Shown here one piece after another: positions 16,551 through 24,745 of a stretch of 64,000 nt of DNA. This stretch comes from Kitasatospora acidiphila. Lineage in GTDB: Bacteria > Actinomycetota > Actinomycetes > Streptomycetales > Streptomycetaceae. Under the pieces are notes generated by a model that made no database searches, was not told where the DNA came from, and worked only from the letters and a program-made list of their open reading frames with translations. A program made the position numbers and the translations under genes. Positions within the stretch are counted from its first letter, which is position 1, and every line of letters starts with the position of its first letter. Location of the stretch: assembly GCF_006636205.1 (NCBI RefSeq), contig NZ_VIGB01000003.1, positions 6,574,501 to 6,638,500 of the forward strand, read 5' to 3'.

Positions 16551-18328
16551 TCACGCCCCTGCCTTGCTGAGGCCGACGGTGTCGGTGGCGGTGCCCTGGG
16601 CGGGCAGGTCGGTGTCGTGGAACTCGGCCTGGCGGCGGCGGTTGGCGATGATGCCCTCGGGCGGAAGCGCATCAGCAGGACCAGGGCGACGCCGAAGGCG
16701 AGCAGTTGGTAGTTCTGCAGGAAGACGAGCTTGTCCGGGATCAGGTAGAGCAGGGCGGCGCCGAGCAGCGGGCCGGTGACGGTGCCCATGCCGCCGAGGA
16801 CCACGGCGGCCAGCAGGAAGGCGGAGTTGGGCGGGGCGGAGCCGGCGAAGACGTAGGGGTCGGGGACCACGTTGTAGGTGACGTGGGCGCTGACGGTGCC
16901 GGCGAGTCCGGCCAGGGTGGCGCCGAGCGCGAAGGCGATCAGCTTGGTGCGGAACCCGTTGATGCCCATGGCCTCGGCGGCGGTCTCGTCCTCGCGGATG
17001 GCGATCCAGGCGCGCCCGATCCGGGAGTTGCCGGCCCGGCTGAAGACGGCCACCACGATCAGGGTGACGATCAGCATCAGGTAGAAGTAGTTGGCGAACC
17101 GTCCGATGGTGATCGAGGTGTGGCCGATGTGGTGGACGTTGCCGAGGTTGATGCCGAAGAGGTTGATGTCGGGGATCTGCGGGATGCCGTTGGGTCCGTT
17201 GGTCAGCTTGGGTCCTGACGATCCGTCAAGGTTCTGTACGGTGATGTGGAAGATCTCACCGAAGCCGATGGTGACGATGGCCAGGTAGTCGCCGCGCAGT
17301 CGCAGGGTGGGGGCGCCGATCAGCACGCCGAACACCAGCGAGACCGCTCCGCCGAGCAACGCGGCCGCCCAGAACGGGAATTGGGTGTGGATGGTGGAGA
17401 ACTGCGACCCGGAGACCAGGGCGGCCGTGTAGGCGCCGACGCCGAGGAAGGCCACGTAGCCGAGGTCGAGCAGGCCGGTGAGGCCGACCACGATGTTCAG
17501 GCCGAGCGCCACGGTGGCGAAGATCAGGATGTTGACGCCGACGTTGGCGTTGTGGTCGTTGCTCTGGGTGAGCGGGAACAGCGCGGCCGCGACGAAGGCG
17601 GCGGCCGAGGCGAACGGGCGGTGCCGGCCGAGGAGTTGGGAGAGCCGCTGGGTGGCACCGGAGCGGGCGTAGCTGCCCGCCGCGCAGCCGGCGGCGATCA
17701 GGAAGCCGACGAACAGCTCGCCGTAGTCGGTGTCGATCGCGTAGGTGAAGACGCCCAGGCCGATGGCGGCGGTGACGACGATCGCGGCGCGTTCCACCCA
17801 GGGGTTGGTGTCGGCCACGGGCGGTGCGGGCCGGCGGTCGGTGGGCAGCGCGAGCGCCCCGAACAGGGCCGGGAGCACGGCGAGTCCGGCGATCACGCCT
17901 CCGATGGTGAGGTTGACCAGGCCGCCCAGTTCGTAGCAGATGGCGATCAGGGTGAACCAGGTGGTGGCGAAGGCGGTGAGGGCCAGGCCGCGCAGCGGGC
18001 CGGTGTGGCCGGTGGGTGCGAGCACCTTGAGGCCGGGCACGCCGTAGGCGGCGAGGGCCTGGAGGAGCAGCAGGAGCCCGGTGGCGACGGTGAGCCACTG
18101 CAGGCCGCCGGGGTAGCCGATGACGGTGAGGTTGCCGGGGAAGCGTTCGGTCCAGGTCCAGTCGAGGAAGGCCGAGGCGGCGGTGAGGACGGCTCCGCCG
18201 GCCACCAGGGCGCGGGCCACAGGTGCGGGGACGGTGCCTTCGAGGCGGGCCAGCAGGCCGGCGATGGCGCCGGCGGTGCTGCGCGGGAGGTCGGACAGGC
18301 GGCTGCCGGATGCGGTGTTGGTGGTCAT
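16551..18328 (-). CDS. livM: Branched-chain amino-acid ABC transporter permease LivM, frameshift near 3' end
   Basis: About 592 residues after restoring one base near 16657-16663; the intended end reads FRPEGIIANRRRQ then GLSKAG. Many membrane segments; the LivM core (GLLDLGYVAFLGVGAYTAAL, TLRLRGDYLAIVTIGFGEI, AWIAIREDETAAEAMGIN) occupies the C-terminal two-thirds. The N-terminal ~250 residues are an additional multi-helix region common in actinomycete LivM. It forms the translocation path with LivH. The uncorrected frame would run past the stop and end at 16544 inside livG. Confidence 0.92.
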
Positions 18329-18347
18329 CTCTGGTTCTCCTTCGGCC

Positions 18348-19289
18348 TCAGGCCCGGTCCGCTACGCGTTCGCCGAGTAGCCCTTGCGGCCGCAGCAGCA
18401 GGACCAGGATGAGCAGCACGAAGGCCCAGACCGAGGCCCAACTGCCGCCGCCCAGCTGGTGCATGCCGGGGATGTCGGAGATGTAGGCGGTGGCCATGGC
18501 CTCGGCCAGGCCGAGCACCAGGCCGCCGAGCATCGCGCCGTAGATGTTGCCGATCCCGCCGAGCACGGCCGCGGTGAAGGCCTTGAGGCCGGCCTGGAAG
18601 CCCATGCTGTAGTCGACTTCGCCGTAGCGCAGGCCGTAGCAGACGGCGGCGACGGCGGCGAACAGGGCGCCGATGGCGAACGCGGCGGCGATGATCCGGT
18701 TGGTGTCGATGCCCATCAGCTGGGCGGTGTCCGGGTCCTGGGCGGTGGCCTGCATGGCGCGCCCGGTGCGGGACTTCTGCACGAAGACGGCAAGGATGAT
18801 CATGCAGATGGGGGCGGCGACGATGGTGAACAGGTCACCGGACTGGATGTGGATGCTGCCCAGGTTCCATGGCCCGGCCTGCAGTTGCGGGAAGACCCGG
18901 GGGCTGGTGGCCTTGGGGTAGAGGTTGTGCACGGCCTGCTGCAGGCCGAGTGACAGGCCGATGGCGGCGATCAGCGGGGCCAGCCGGGGCGCGGTGCGCA
19001 GCGGGCGGTAGGCGAACCGCTCGGCACCGAGGGCGATCAGCACCGATGTGATGGCGCCGCCGATCAGCATCAGCGGCAGGGCGAGCCAGAGGCTGGTGCC
19101 GTGGGGTAGTGCGAGATAGACGGTGAGGGCGCCGAAGCCACCGGTCATGAAGATCTCGCCGTGGGCGAAGTTGATGAGCTGCACGATGCCGTACACCATC
19201 GTGTAGCCGATGGCGATGAGCCCGTAAGTCGCGCCAAGGAAAAGGCCGTTGGCGAGTTGTTGCGGCAGGGTGTGCACCGCGGCCTCCAT
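18348..19289 (-). CDS. livH: Branched-chain amino-acid ABC transporter permease LivH
   Basis: 313 residues, about eight membrane helices. Characteristic LivH segments are TYGLIAIGYTMVYGIVQLIN, FAHGEIFMTGGFGAL, GRAMQATAQDPDTAQLMGI and AVLGGIGNIYGAMLGG. The ATG at 19289 is consistent with the family's short N-terminal tail. It lies 19 bp before livM and 88 bp after the binding-protein gene, the gap holding a hairpin. Confidence 0.95.
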   Translation of the reverse strand: MEAAVHTLPQQLANGLFLGATYGLIAIGYTMVYGIVQLINFAHGEIFMTGGFGALTVYLALPHGTSLWLALPLMLIGGAITSVLIALGAERFAYRPLRTAPRLAPLIAAIGLSLGLQQAVHNLYPKATSPRVFPQLQAGPWNLGSIHIQSGDLFTIVAAPICMIILAVFVQKSRTGRAMQATAQDPDTAQLMGIDTNRIIAAAFAIGALFAAVAAVCYGLRYGEVDYSMGFQAGLKAFTAAVLGGIGNIYGAMLGGLVLGLAEAMATAYISDIPGMHQLGGGSWASVWAFVLLILVLLLRPQGLLGERVADRA

Positions 19290-19326
19290 GTCGCTGTGGT
19301 GGCGTCTCGGGTGGATGAAGGGACGA

Positions 19327-19360
19327 GGGGCCGCCCGCGCGGGGTGGCGTGGGCGGCCCC
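19327..19360 (-). terminator. Intercistronic hairpin between binding protein and livH
   Basis: GGGGCCGCCC and GGGCGGCCCC form a perfect 10-bp stem with a 14-nt loop. As in other solute-binding-protein operons it may stabilise the upstream message and reduce read-through. Confidence 0.65.
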
Positions 19361-19377
19361 GGTGCCGGAGCTGTGGG

Positions 19378-20610
19378 TCAGCCGCTGTAGGTGCCGGTCT
19401 TGACCGCCGCCCACTGGCCGCTCTTGACCTGGTAGACGGTCAGCTGCTTGTTGGTGGTGTCGCCGTACTGGTCGAAGGAGACGTGGCCGGCGATGCCGTT
19501 GAAGTCGGCGCCCTGCACGCCCTTGACGACCTGGTTGCGGGCGTCCGCGGGCAGCTTGCCGCTGTTCTGGCTGACGGTCTGGCCGACGGCCTTGATGATG
19601 GCGGTGGCCGCGTCGTAGGAGTAGCCGCCGTAGGTGTCGTAGTCGCCGGGGTAGCCGGCGGCCTTGTACTTGGCGATGAAGTCCTTGGCGCTGTCCAGGC
19701 TGTTCACCGGCACACCGACCGAGGTGACCAGGTCGCCTTCGGCGCCGGTGCCGGCGGTGGTGATGTACGTCTGGGAGTACATGCCGTCGCCGCCCATCAG
19801 CGGGATGTTGTCGCCGGCCGCCTTGAGCTGCTTGGTGATCAGCTCGGACTCGTCGTACTGGCCGCCGTAGTAGAGCAGGTCGGCGCCGGACGACTTGATC
19901 TTGGTGACCAGGGCGGAGAAGTCCTTGTCGCCGGTGTTGACGTGGTCGGTGCCGACCACCTGGCCGCCGTCCTTGGTGAAGGAGTCCTGGAAGATGCCGG
20001 CCAGGCCGGCGCCGTAGGTCTGCTTGTCGTCCACCACGAAGGCCTTCTTCTTGCCCGCGGGACCGCTGGCGTACTGCGCGGCGAAGGCGCCCTGCAGCGC
20101 GTCGGTGGTGGCGGTGCGGAAGTAGGTCGGGAACTGGCGCTTCTTGTCGTTCTTGGCCCAGTTGGGGCCCTGGGTGAGCGCCGGGTTGGTGTTGGACGGC
20201 GAGATCTCCACCAGGTTGGCGGTCGCGAAGACCTGCTGCATCGACTGCGCCACACCGGAGTTGAGCGGGCCGACGACGCCGAGCACGCTGCTGTCGCCGA
20301 CCAGCGCGGTGGCGTTCTGCTGGCCGATGGTCGGCTGCGCCTGGTCGTCCAGTGCCTTGACCTTGAAGGTCACACCGGGGACGGTCTTGTTCTTGTTGGC
20401 GTCGTCGACGGCGATCTGCACGCCGTACTGGATGCCGAGGCCGGTTGCGGAGTTCTGACCGGACAGCGGGGCGTCCACCCCGATGGTGACAGTGAGGCCG
20501 TTGCCCGACGTGTCACCACCGCTCTTGCTGCCGCCGCGCGAGCCGCAGGCGGTGACGGTGAGGGCGCCGGTCAGGGCGATGCTGAGGACGAGCAGTGAAC
20601 GATGGCGCAC
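19378..20610 (-). CDS. Branched-chain amino-acid binding lipoprotein
   Basis: 410 residues. Lipoprotein signal LLVLSIALTGALTVTAC with the Cys in the VTAC box, a Gly/Ser linker, then a type 1 periplasmic binding fold (TIGVDAPLSGQN, VLGVVGPLNSGVAQSM, AFVVDDKQTYGAGLAGIFQD, LLYYGGQYDESELITKQLK). It captures the amino acid outside the membrane and delivers it to LivHM. It is the first gene of the operon; the 550 bp upstream contain clustered half-sites that may be regulatory. Confidence 0.95.
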   Translation of the reverse strand: MRHRSLLVLSIALTGALTVTACGSRGGSKSGGDTSGNGLTVTIGVDAPLSGQNSATGLGIQYGVQIAVDDANKNKTVPGVTFKVKALDDQAQPTIGQQNATALVGDSSVLGVVGPLNSGVAQSMQQVFATANLVEISPSNTNPALTQGPNWAKNDKKRQFPTYFRTATTDALQGAFAAQYASGPAGKKKAFVVDDKQTYGAGLAGIFQDSFTKDGGQVVGTDHVNTGDKDFSALVTKIKSSGADLLYYGGQYDESELITKQLKAAGDNIPLMGGDGMYSQTYITTAGTGAEGDLVTSVGVPVNSLDSAKDFIAKYKAAGYPGDYDTYGGYSYDAATAIIKAVGQTVSQNSGKLPADARNQVVKGVQGADFNGIAGHVSFDQYGDTTNKQLTVYQVKSGQWAAVKTGTYSG

Positions 20611-20829
20611 GAGTGGTCCCCTTCAAAGGCTGGCGGTGACTGGCCGTGACTCTAGAGCTCCCCGGCCGACGGGGGCAGGCCTGTGCTACTGCTGTGATTC
20701 TTCTGTTATGAGAGACACATGCCCGACGTCTCGAATCGTGATCAATCGGCTGTGGCTCAAGCCGGGCCGAATCATGCGGACCGTTACAAGATCACTCAAG
20801 TCGCAAAAAATAAGAGGCAGTAGACGATC

Positions 20830-20898
20830 CGTCCGATGGCCGGACGATCATGTCCGCCGTGAGTCGACCGGGCACCGCTGTCCGCAATGCGGACATGA
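20830..20898. promoter_or_regulatory. Array of GTCCG/CGGAC half-sites
   Basis: Three nested inverted repeats: CGTCCG-N5-CGGACG (20830-20846), TGTCCGC-N3-GCGGACA (20879-20895) and TCATGTCCGC (20848-20857) pairing with GCGGACATGA (20889-20898). Likely operator cluster for liv; regulator unknown. Confidence 0.45.
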
Positions 20899-21072
20899 CG
20901 CCGTGCCGGGGGAGTGGTCGAGGGAGGAGCGGGGTACTCGACGGCCGGAGGTGCATTGCCCGAATGTTACGCAGCGTTACGGCTGAGGTATGCGGCTTGC
21001 GCTCGGCGCGCATCGGCTGCGGTGTCGTCGCCGGTTCGTGTGAGCCAGTCCCGCGAGCCCCGGACATGCGAA

Positions 21073-21129
21073 GCGCCCCTTCGTCGGCCAGACCTGCCCA
21101 GTGCGGGCGGCGGGCAAACGAAGGGGCGC
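21073..21129 (-). terminator. Terminator downstream of the thioesterase gene
   Basis: GCGCCCCTTCGT and ACGAAGGGGCGC form a perfect 12-bp stem with a 33-nt loop, 31 bp past the stop. Confidence 0.7.
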
Positions 21130-21160
21130 AGGAAGGTTCGTGTGACGTGCGGTGGGGCTG

Positions 21161-21652
21161 TTACAGGTCGCGCAGCGCGCAGGTGAGGCGGCAGCTGGTG
21201 ATCCGGCGGCCGGTGTCGTCGGTGATCGCGATCTCGTAGGTCGCGGCGGTGCGGCCCTTGAAGACCGCGGTCGCCACACCGGTCACCAGGCCGGAGGTGG
21301 CCGAGCGGTGGTGGGTGACATTGAGGTCCACGCCCACCGCGTAGCGGCCGGGGCCGGCGTGCACCATCGCCCCTATCGACCCGAGGGTCTCCGCCAGCGC
21401 CGCCGAGGCGCCGCCGTGCAGCAGGCCGTACGGCTGCTGGTTGCCCTCGACCGGCATGGTGCCGACCACCCGGTCCGCCGAGGCCTCCACGATCCGGATG
21501 TCCATCTTGTCGCCCAGGGTGCCGCCGGTGAACGTGCTGGGCTCGACGCCGAGCTTGGCGAAGTGGTCGAGCACGTCCTGCGGCACGTCCAGCTTCAGGG
21601 GGGCGCGGCTGTCGTGCGCGGCGGAGCTCGCGGCGTCGGGCAGCTCGGTCAT
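21161..21652 (-). CDS. Hotdog-fold thioesterase, PaaI family
   Basis: 163 residues. The hotdog core is recognisable: YGLLHGGASAALAETLGSIG (helix with the family's HGG motif), VGVDLNVTHHRSATSG and the strands ATYEIAITDD and ITSCRLTCAL. Members hydrolyse acyl-CoA thioesters, often phenylacetyl-type. The ATG at 21652 has GGAG eight bases upstream, better than the GTG at 21661. It is alone, divergent from polA. Confidence 0.9.
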   Translation of the reverse strand: MTELPDAASSAAHDSRAPLKLDVPQDVLDHFAKLGVEPSTFTGGTLGDKMDIRIVEASADRVVGTMPVEGNQQPYGLLHGGASAALAETLGSIGAMVHAGPGRYAVGVDLNVTHHRSATSGLVTGVATAVFKGRTAATYEIAITDDTGRRITSCRLTCALRDL

Positions 21653-21866
21653 GGGGGGCACTCCGGGGGTCGAGGGTCCGGCCGCGGGGCACGGCCATTC
21701 GTGATCGTAGCTTTCGTGATCGACAGCATTCCATGGTCATGGGGGCGGGACGGCCCGACCGACACCGCCGGCCGGCCGGCCCGGTGGGCCGTGGCTGGTC
21801 GGCGATGTCAGTCGGGCCGCCTAGGATCGATGGCGGCAGTTGGAGTCGGCAGGAACGGACGTTGAC

Positions 21867-24614
21867 GTGGCTACGCAGAGTGCGGTGCAGGGCGCGGGCG
21901 GTGCTGGAAAGGCGGCCCGGCCCCGGCTGATGCTGCTCGACGGGCATTCGCTCGCCTACCGGGCGTTCTACGCGCTGCCGGTGGAGAACTTCAACACCTC
22001 GACCGGCCAGCCGACCAACGCCGTCTACGGCTTCGCCTCCATGGTGGCCAACACGGTGCGGGACGAGGCGCCCAGCCACCTCGCGGTCGCCTTCGACGTC
22101 TCCCGCAAGACCTTCCGCTCCGAGCAGTTCCCCGACTACAAGGCCAACCGGGCCACCACGCCCGACGAGTTCCGCAGCCAGGTCGGCCTGATCGGCGAGC
22201 TGCTGGACGCGATGAAGGTGCAGCGGCTGGCCATCGAGGGCTTCGAGGCCGACGACATCATCGCCACCCTGGCCACCGCCGCCGAGGCGGCCGGCTTCGA
22301 GGTGCTGATCGTCACCGGCGACCGGGATTCGCTGCAGCTGGTCACCGACCACATCACGGTGCTCTACCCCACCAAGGGCGTCTCCGAGCTCACCCGCTAC
22401 ACCCCCGAGAAGGTCGGCGAGAAGTACGGGGTGACGCCCCGTCAGTACCCCGACCTGGCCGCGCTGCGCGGCGACCCGTCGGACAACCTGCCCGGCATCC
22501 CCGGCGTCGGTGAGAAGACCGCCGCCAAGTGGGTCAACCAGTTCGGCTCCTTCGACGAACTGGTCGCCCGGGCCGACGAGGTGAAGGGCAAGATCGGCGA
22601 GAAGCTGCGCGACAACCTGGAGTCGGTCAAGCGCAACCGGGTGCTCACCGAGCTGATCCGGGACGTCGAACTGCCGCTCGGCGTGGACGACTTGTCCCGT
22701 GAGCCGTTCGACCGGGAGGCCGTCGGCCGGCTGATGGAGGCGCTGGAGTTCCGCAACCCCAACTTCCGCGAGCGCCTCTTCAACCTCGACCCGGGAGCCG
22801 CCGAGCCGGCCGCCGCGGCCGCCGCCGCCCCCGGCGTCGAGGTCGAGGGCGACCTGCTCACCGAGCCGGGCGCGCTCGCCGCCTGGCTCGCCGAGCACGC
22901 CTCGGCCGGGGAGAGGATCGCCCTGGCCTCCGTCTACGACTGGGCGCTGGGCAGCGGCGAGGTGCGCGAGGTGGCGCTGGCCACCGCCGAGGCCGCCGCC
23001 TGGTTCGACCCGGCCCAGCTCGCCGAGGAGGACGAGCAGGCCTTCGCCGCTTTCCTCGCCGACCCCAAGCAGCCCAAGGCCCTGCACATCGCCAAGCAGG
23101 TGATGCGCGCCTTCGCCGAGCGCGGCTGGACGGTCAGCGGGGTCGCCGCCGACACCGCGCTCGCCGCCTACCTGGAGAAGCCCGGCCGCCGCACCTTCAC
23201 CCTGGAGGTGCTCGCCGAGGAGTACCTGGGCCGCTCGCTCGCCCCGGCCGCCGCCGCCGAGACCGGCCAACTCGCCTTCGACGCACCGGAGGAGGACGCA
23301 ACCGCCGGCGCCCAGGCGCTGATGGTGCAGGCCCGCACCGTGCTCGACCTCGCCGAGCTGTTCGACAGCCGCCTCGCCGACGTCGGCGCCGTCGAGCTGA
23401 TGCACGAGATGGAGCTCCCGATCGCGGCCCTGCTGGCCCGGATGGAGCGCACCGGCATCGCCGCCGACCGGGAGTGGCTGAACTCGCTGGAGCAGCAGTT
23501 CGCCACCGAGATCCAGCGCGTCGTCGAGGAGGCGCACGCCGCCGCCGGGCACCCGTTCAACCTGGGCTCGCCCAAGCAGCTGCAGGAGATCCTGTTCGGC
23601 GAGCTCAACCTGCCCAAGACCAAGAAGATCAAGACCGGCTACACCACCGACGCCGACGCCCTCACCTGGCTGGCCACCCAGACCGACAACGAACTGCCGG
23701 TCATCCTGCTGCGCCACCGTGACCAGGCCAAGCTGCGCACCACGGTCGAGGGCCTGCTCAAGACCGTCTCCCCGCAGGGTCGGATCCACACCACCTTCAA
23801 CCAGATGGTCGCCGCCACCGGCCGGCTCTCCTCGCAGGACCCGAACCTGCAGAACATCCCGGTGCGCACCGAGGAGGGCCGGCTGATCCGCCGCGCCTTC
23901 GTGGTCGGCGAGGGCTACGAGTCGCTGCTGACCGCCGACTACTCGCAGATCGAGCTGCGGATCATGGCCCACCTCTCCGAGGACGAGGCGCTGATCGAGG
24001 CCTTCGCCAGCGGCGAGGACCTGCACACCACGGTCGCCTCCTCGGTCTTCCAGGTCGCCCCGACCGAGGTCGACGCCGAGATGCGCCGCAAGATCAAGGC
24101 GATGTCCTACGGGCTGGCCTACGGGCTCTCCGCCTACGGCCTCTCCCAGCAGCTCGGCATCAAGCCGAACGAGGCGCAGGGCCTGATGGACACCTACTTC
24201 GAGCGGTTCGGCGGCGTGCGCGACTACCTGCACCGCGTCGTCGAGGAGGCCCGCGCCACCGGCTACACCGAGACCCTGCTCGGCCGCCGCCGCTACCTGC
24301 CCGACCTGACCAGCGACAACCGCCAGCGCCGCGAGATGGCCGAGCGGATGGCCCTCAACGCCCCGGTCCAGGGCTCGGCCGCCGACATCGTCAAGATCGC
24401 CATGCTGCACGTCGACGAGGCCCTGACCAAGGCCGGGTTGAAGTCCCGGATGCTCCTCCAGGTGCACGACGAAATCGTCCTGGAGCTGGCCCCCGGCGAG
24501 CGCGACCAGGTCGAGTCCATCGTCCGCGAGCAGATGGCCGGCGCCTACGACCTGCGTGCCCCGCTGGACGTCTCGGTCGGCGTGGGCGCCAACTGGGAGG
24601 CGGCGGCGCACTGA
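21867..24614 (+). CDS. polA: DNA polymerase I
   Basis: 915 residues. N-terminal 5'-3' exonuclease (LMLLDGHSLAYRAFYALP, EADDIIATLA, VTGDRDSLQLV, LPGIPGVGEKTA), a central 3'-5' exonuclease-like region that lacks the usual acidic residues, and a full family A polymerase: motif A DYSQIELRIMAHLSED, motif B KIKAMSYGLAYGLSAYG, motif C QVHDEIVLE. It fills gaps in replication and repair. GTG 21867 is preferred to an upstream TTG because it has GGA seven bases before it and family similarity begins soon after. Confidence 0.97.
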   Translation: MATQSAVQGAGGAGKAARPRLMLLDGHSLAYRAFYALPVENFNTSTGQPTNAVYGFASMVANTVRDEAPSHLAVAFDVSRKTFRSEQFPDYKANRATTPDEFRSQVGLIGELLDAMKVQRLAIEGFEADDIIATLATAAEAAGFEVLIVTGDRDSLQLVTDHITVLYPTKGVSELTRYTPEKVGEKYGVTPRQYPDLAALRGDPSDNLPGIPGVGEKTAAKWVNQFGSFDELVARADEVKGKIGEKLRDNLESVKRNRVLTELIRDVELPLGVDDLSREPFDREAVGRLMEALEFRNPNFRERLFNLDPGAAEPAAAAAAAPGVEVEGDLLTEPGALAAWLAEHASAGERIALASVYDWALGSGEVREVALATAEAAAWFDPAQLAEEDEQAFAAFLADPKQPKALHIAKQVMRAFAERGWTVSGVAADTALAAYLEKPGRRTFTLEVLAEEYLGRSLAPAAAAETGQLAFDAPEEDATAGAQALMVQARTVLDLAELFDSRLADVGAVELMHEMELPIAALLARMERTGIAADREWLNSLEQQFATEIQRVVEEAHAAAGHPFNLGSPKQLQEILFGELNLPKTKKIKTGYTTDADALTWLATQTDNELPVILLRHRDQAKLRTTVEGLLKTVSPQGRIHTTFNQMVAATGRLSSQDPNLQNIPVRTEEGRLIRRAFVVGEGYESLLTADYSQIELRIMAHLSEDEALIEAFASGEDLHTTVASSVFQVAPTEVDAEMRRKIKAMSYGLAYGLSAYGLSQQLGIKPNEAQGLMDTYFERFGGVRDYLHRVVEEARATGYTETLLGRRRYLPDLTSDNRQRREMAERMALNAPVQGSAADIVKIAMLHVDEALTKAGLKSRMLLQVHDEIVLELAPGERDQVESIVREQMAGAYDLRAPLDVSVGVGANWEAAAH

Positions 24615-24627
24615 CGGCACTGTGACG

Positions 24628-24659
24628 ACGGGCCGGGCTCCCTGGGGAGCCCGGCCCGT
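24628..24659. terminator. Terminator after polA
   Basis: A perfect 14-bp stem ACGGGCCGGGCTCC with a CTGG loop, followed by TTT; it lies between convergent polA and hrpB. Confidence 0.85.
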
Positions 24660-24745
24660 TTCGCGTGTCGGTAGCGTCAGTAGGGGAGCAGGGCACGGTT
24701 TCGTGCAGCTCGTGGTACCGGGGACCCATCTGTCCTCCAGGGGTG

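Larger units (their letters stand above)
20611..21160. other. Intergenic upstream of the liv operon, 550 bp
   Basis: No convincing gene. It holds the half-site array at 20830-20898, a strong hairpin at 21073-21129 and the AT-richest stretch nearby (about 20800-20825, GCAAAAAATAAGAGG), where liv promoter elements may lie. Confidence 0.6.
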
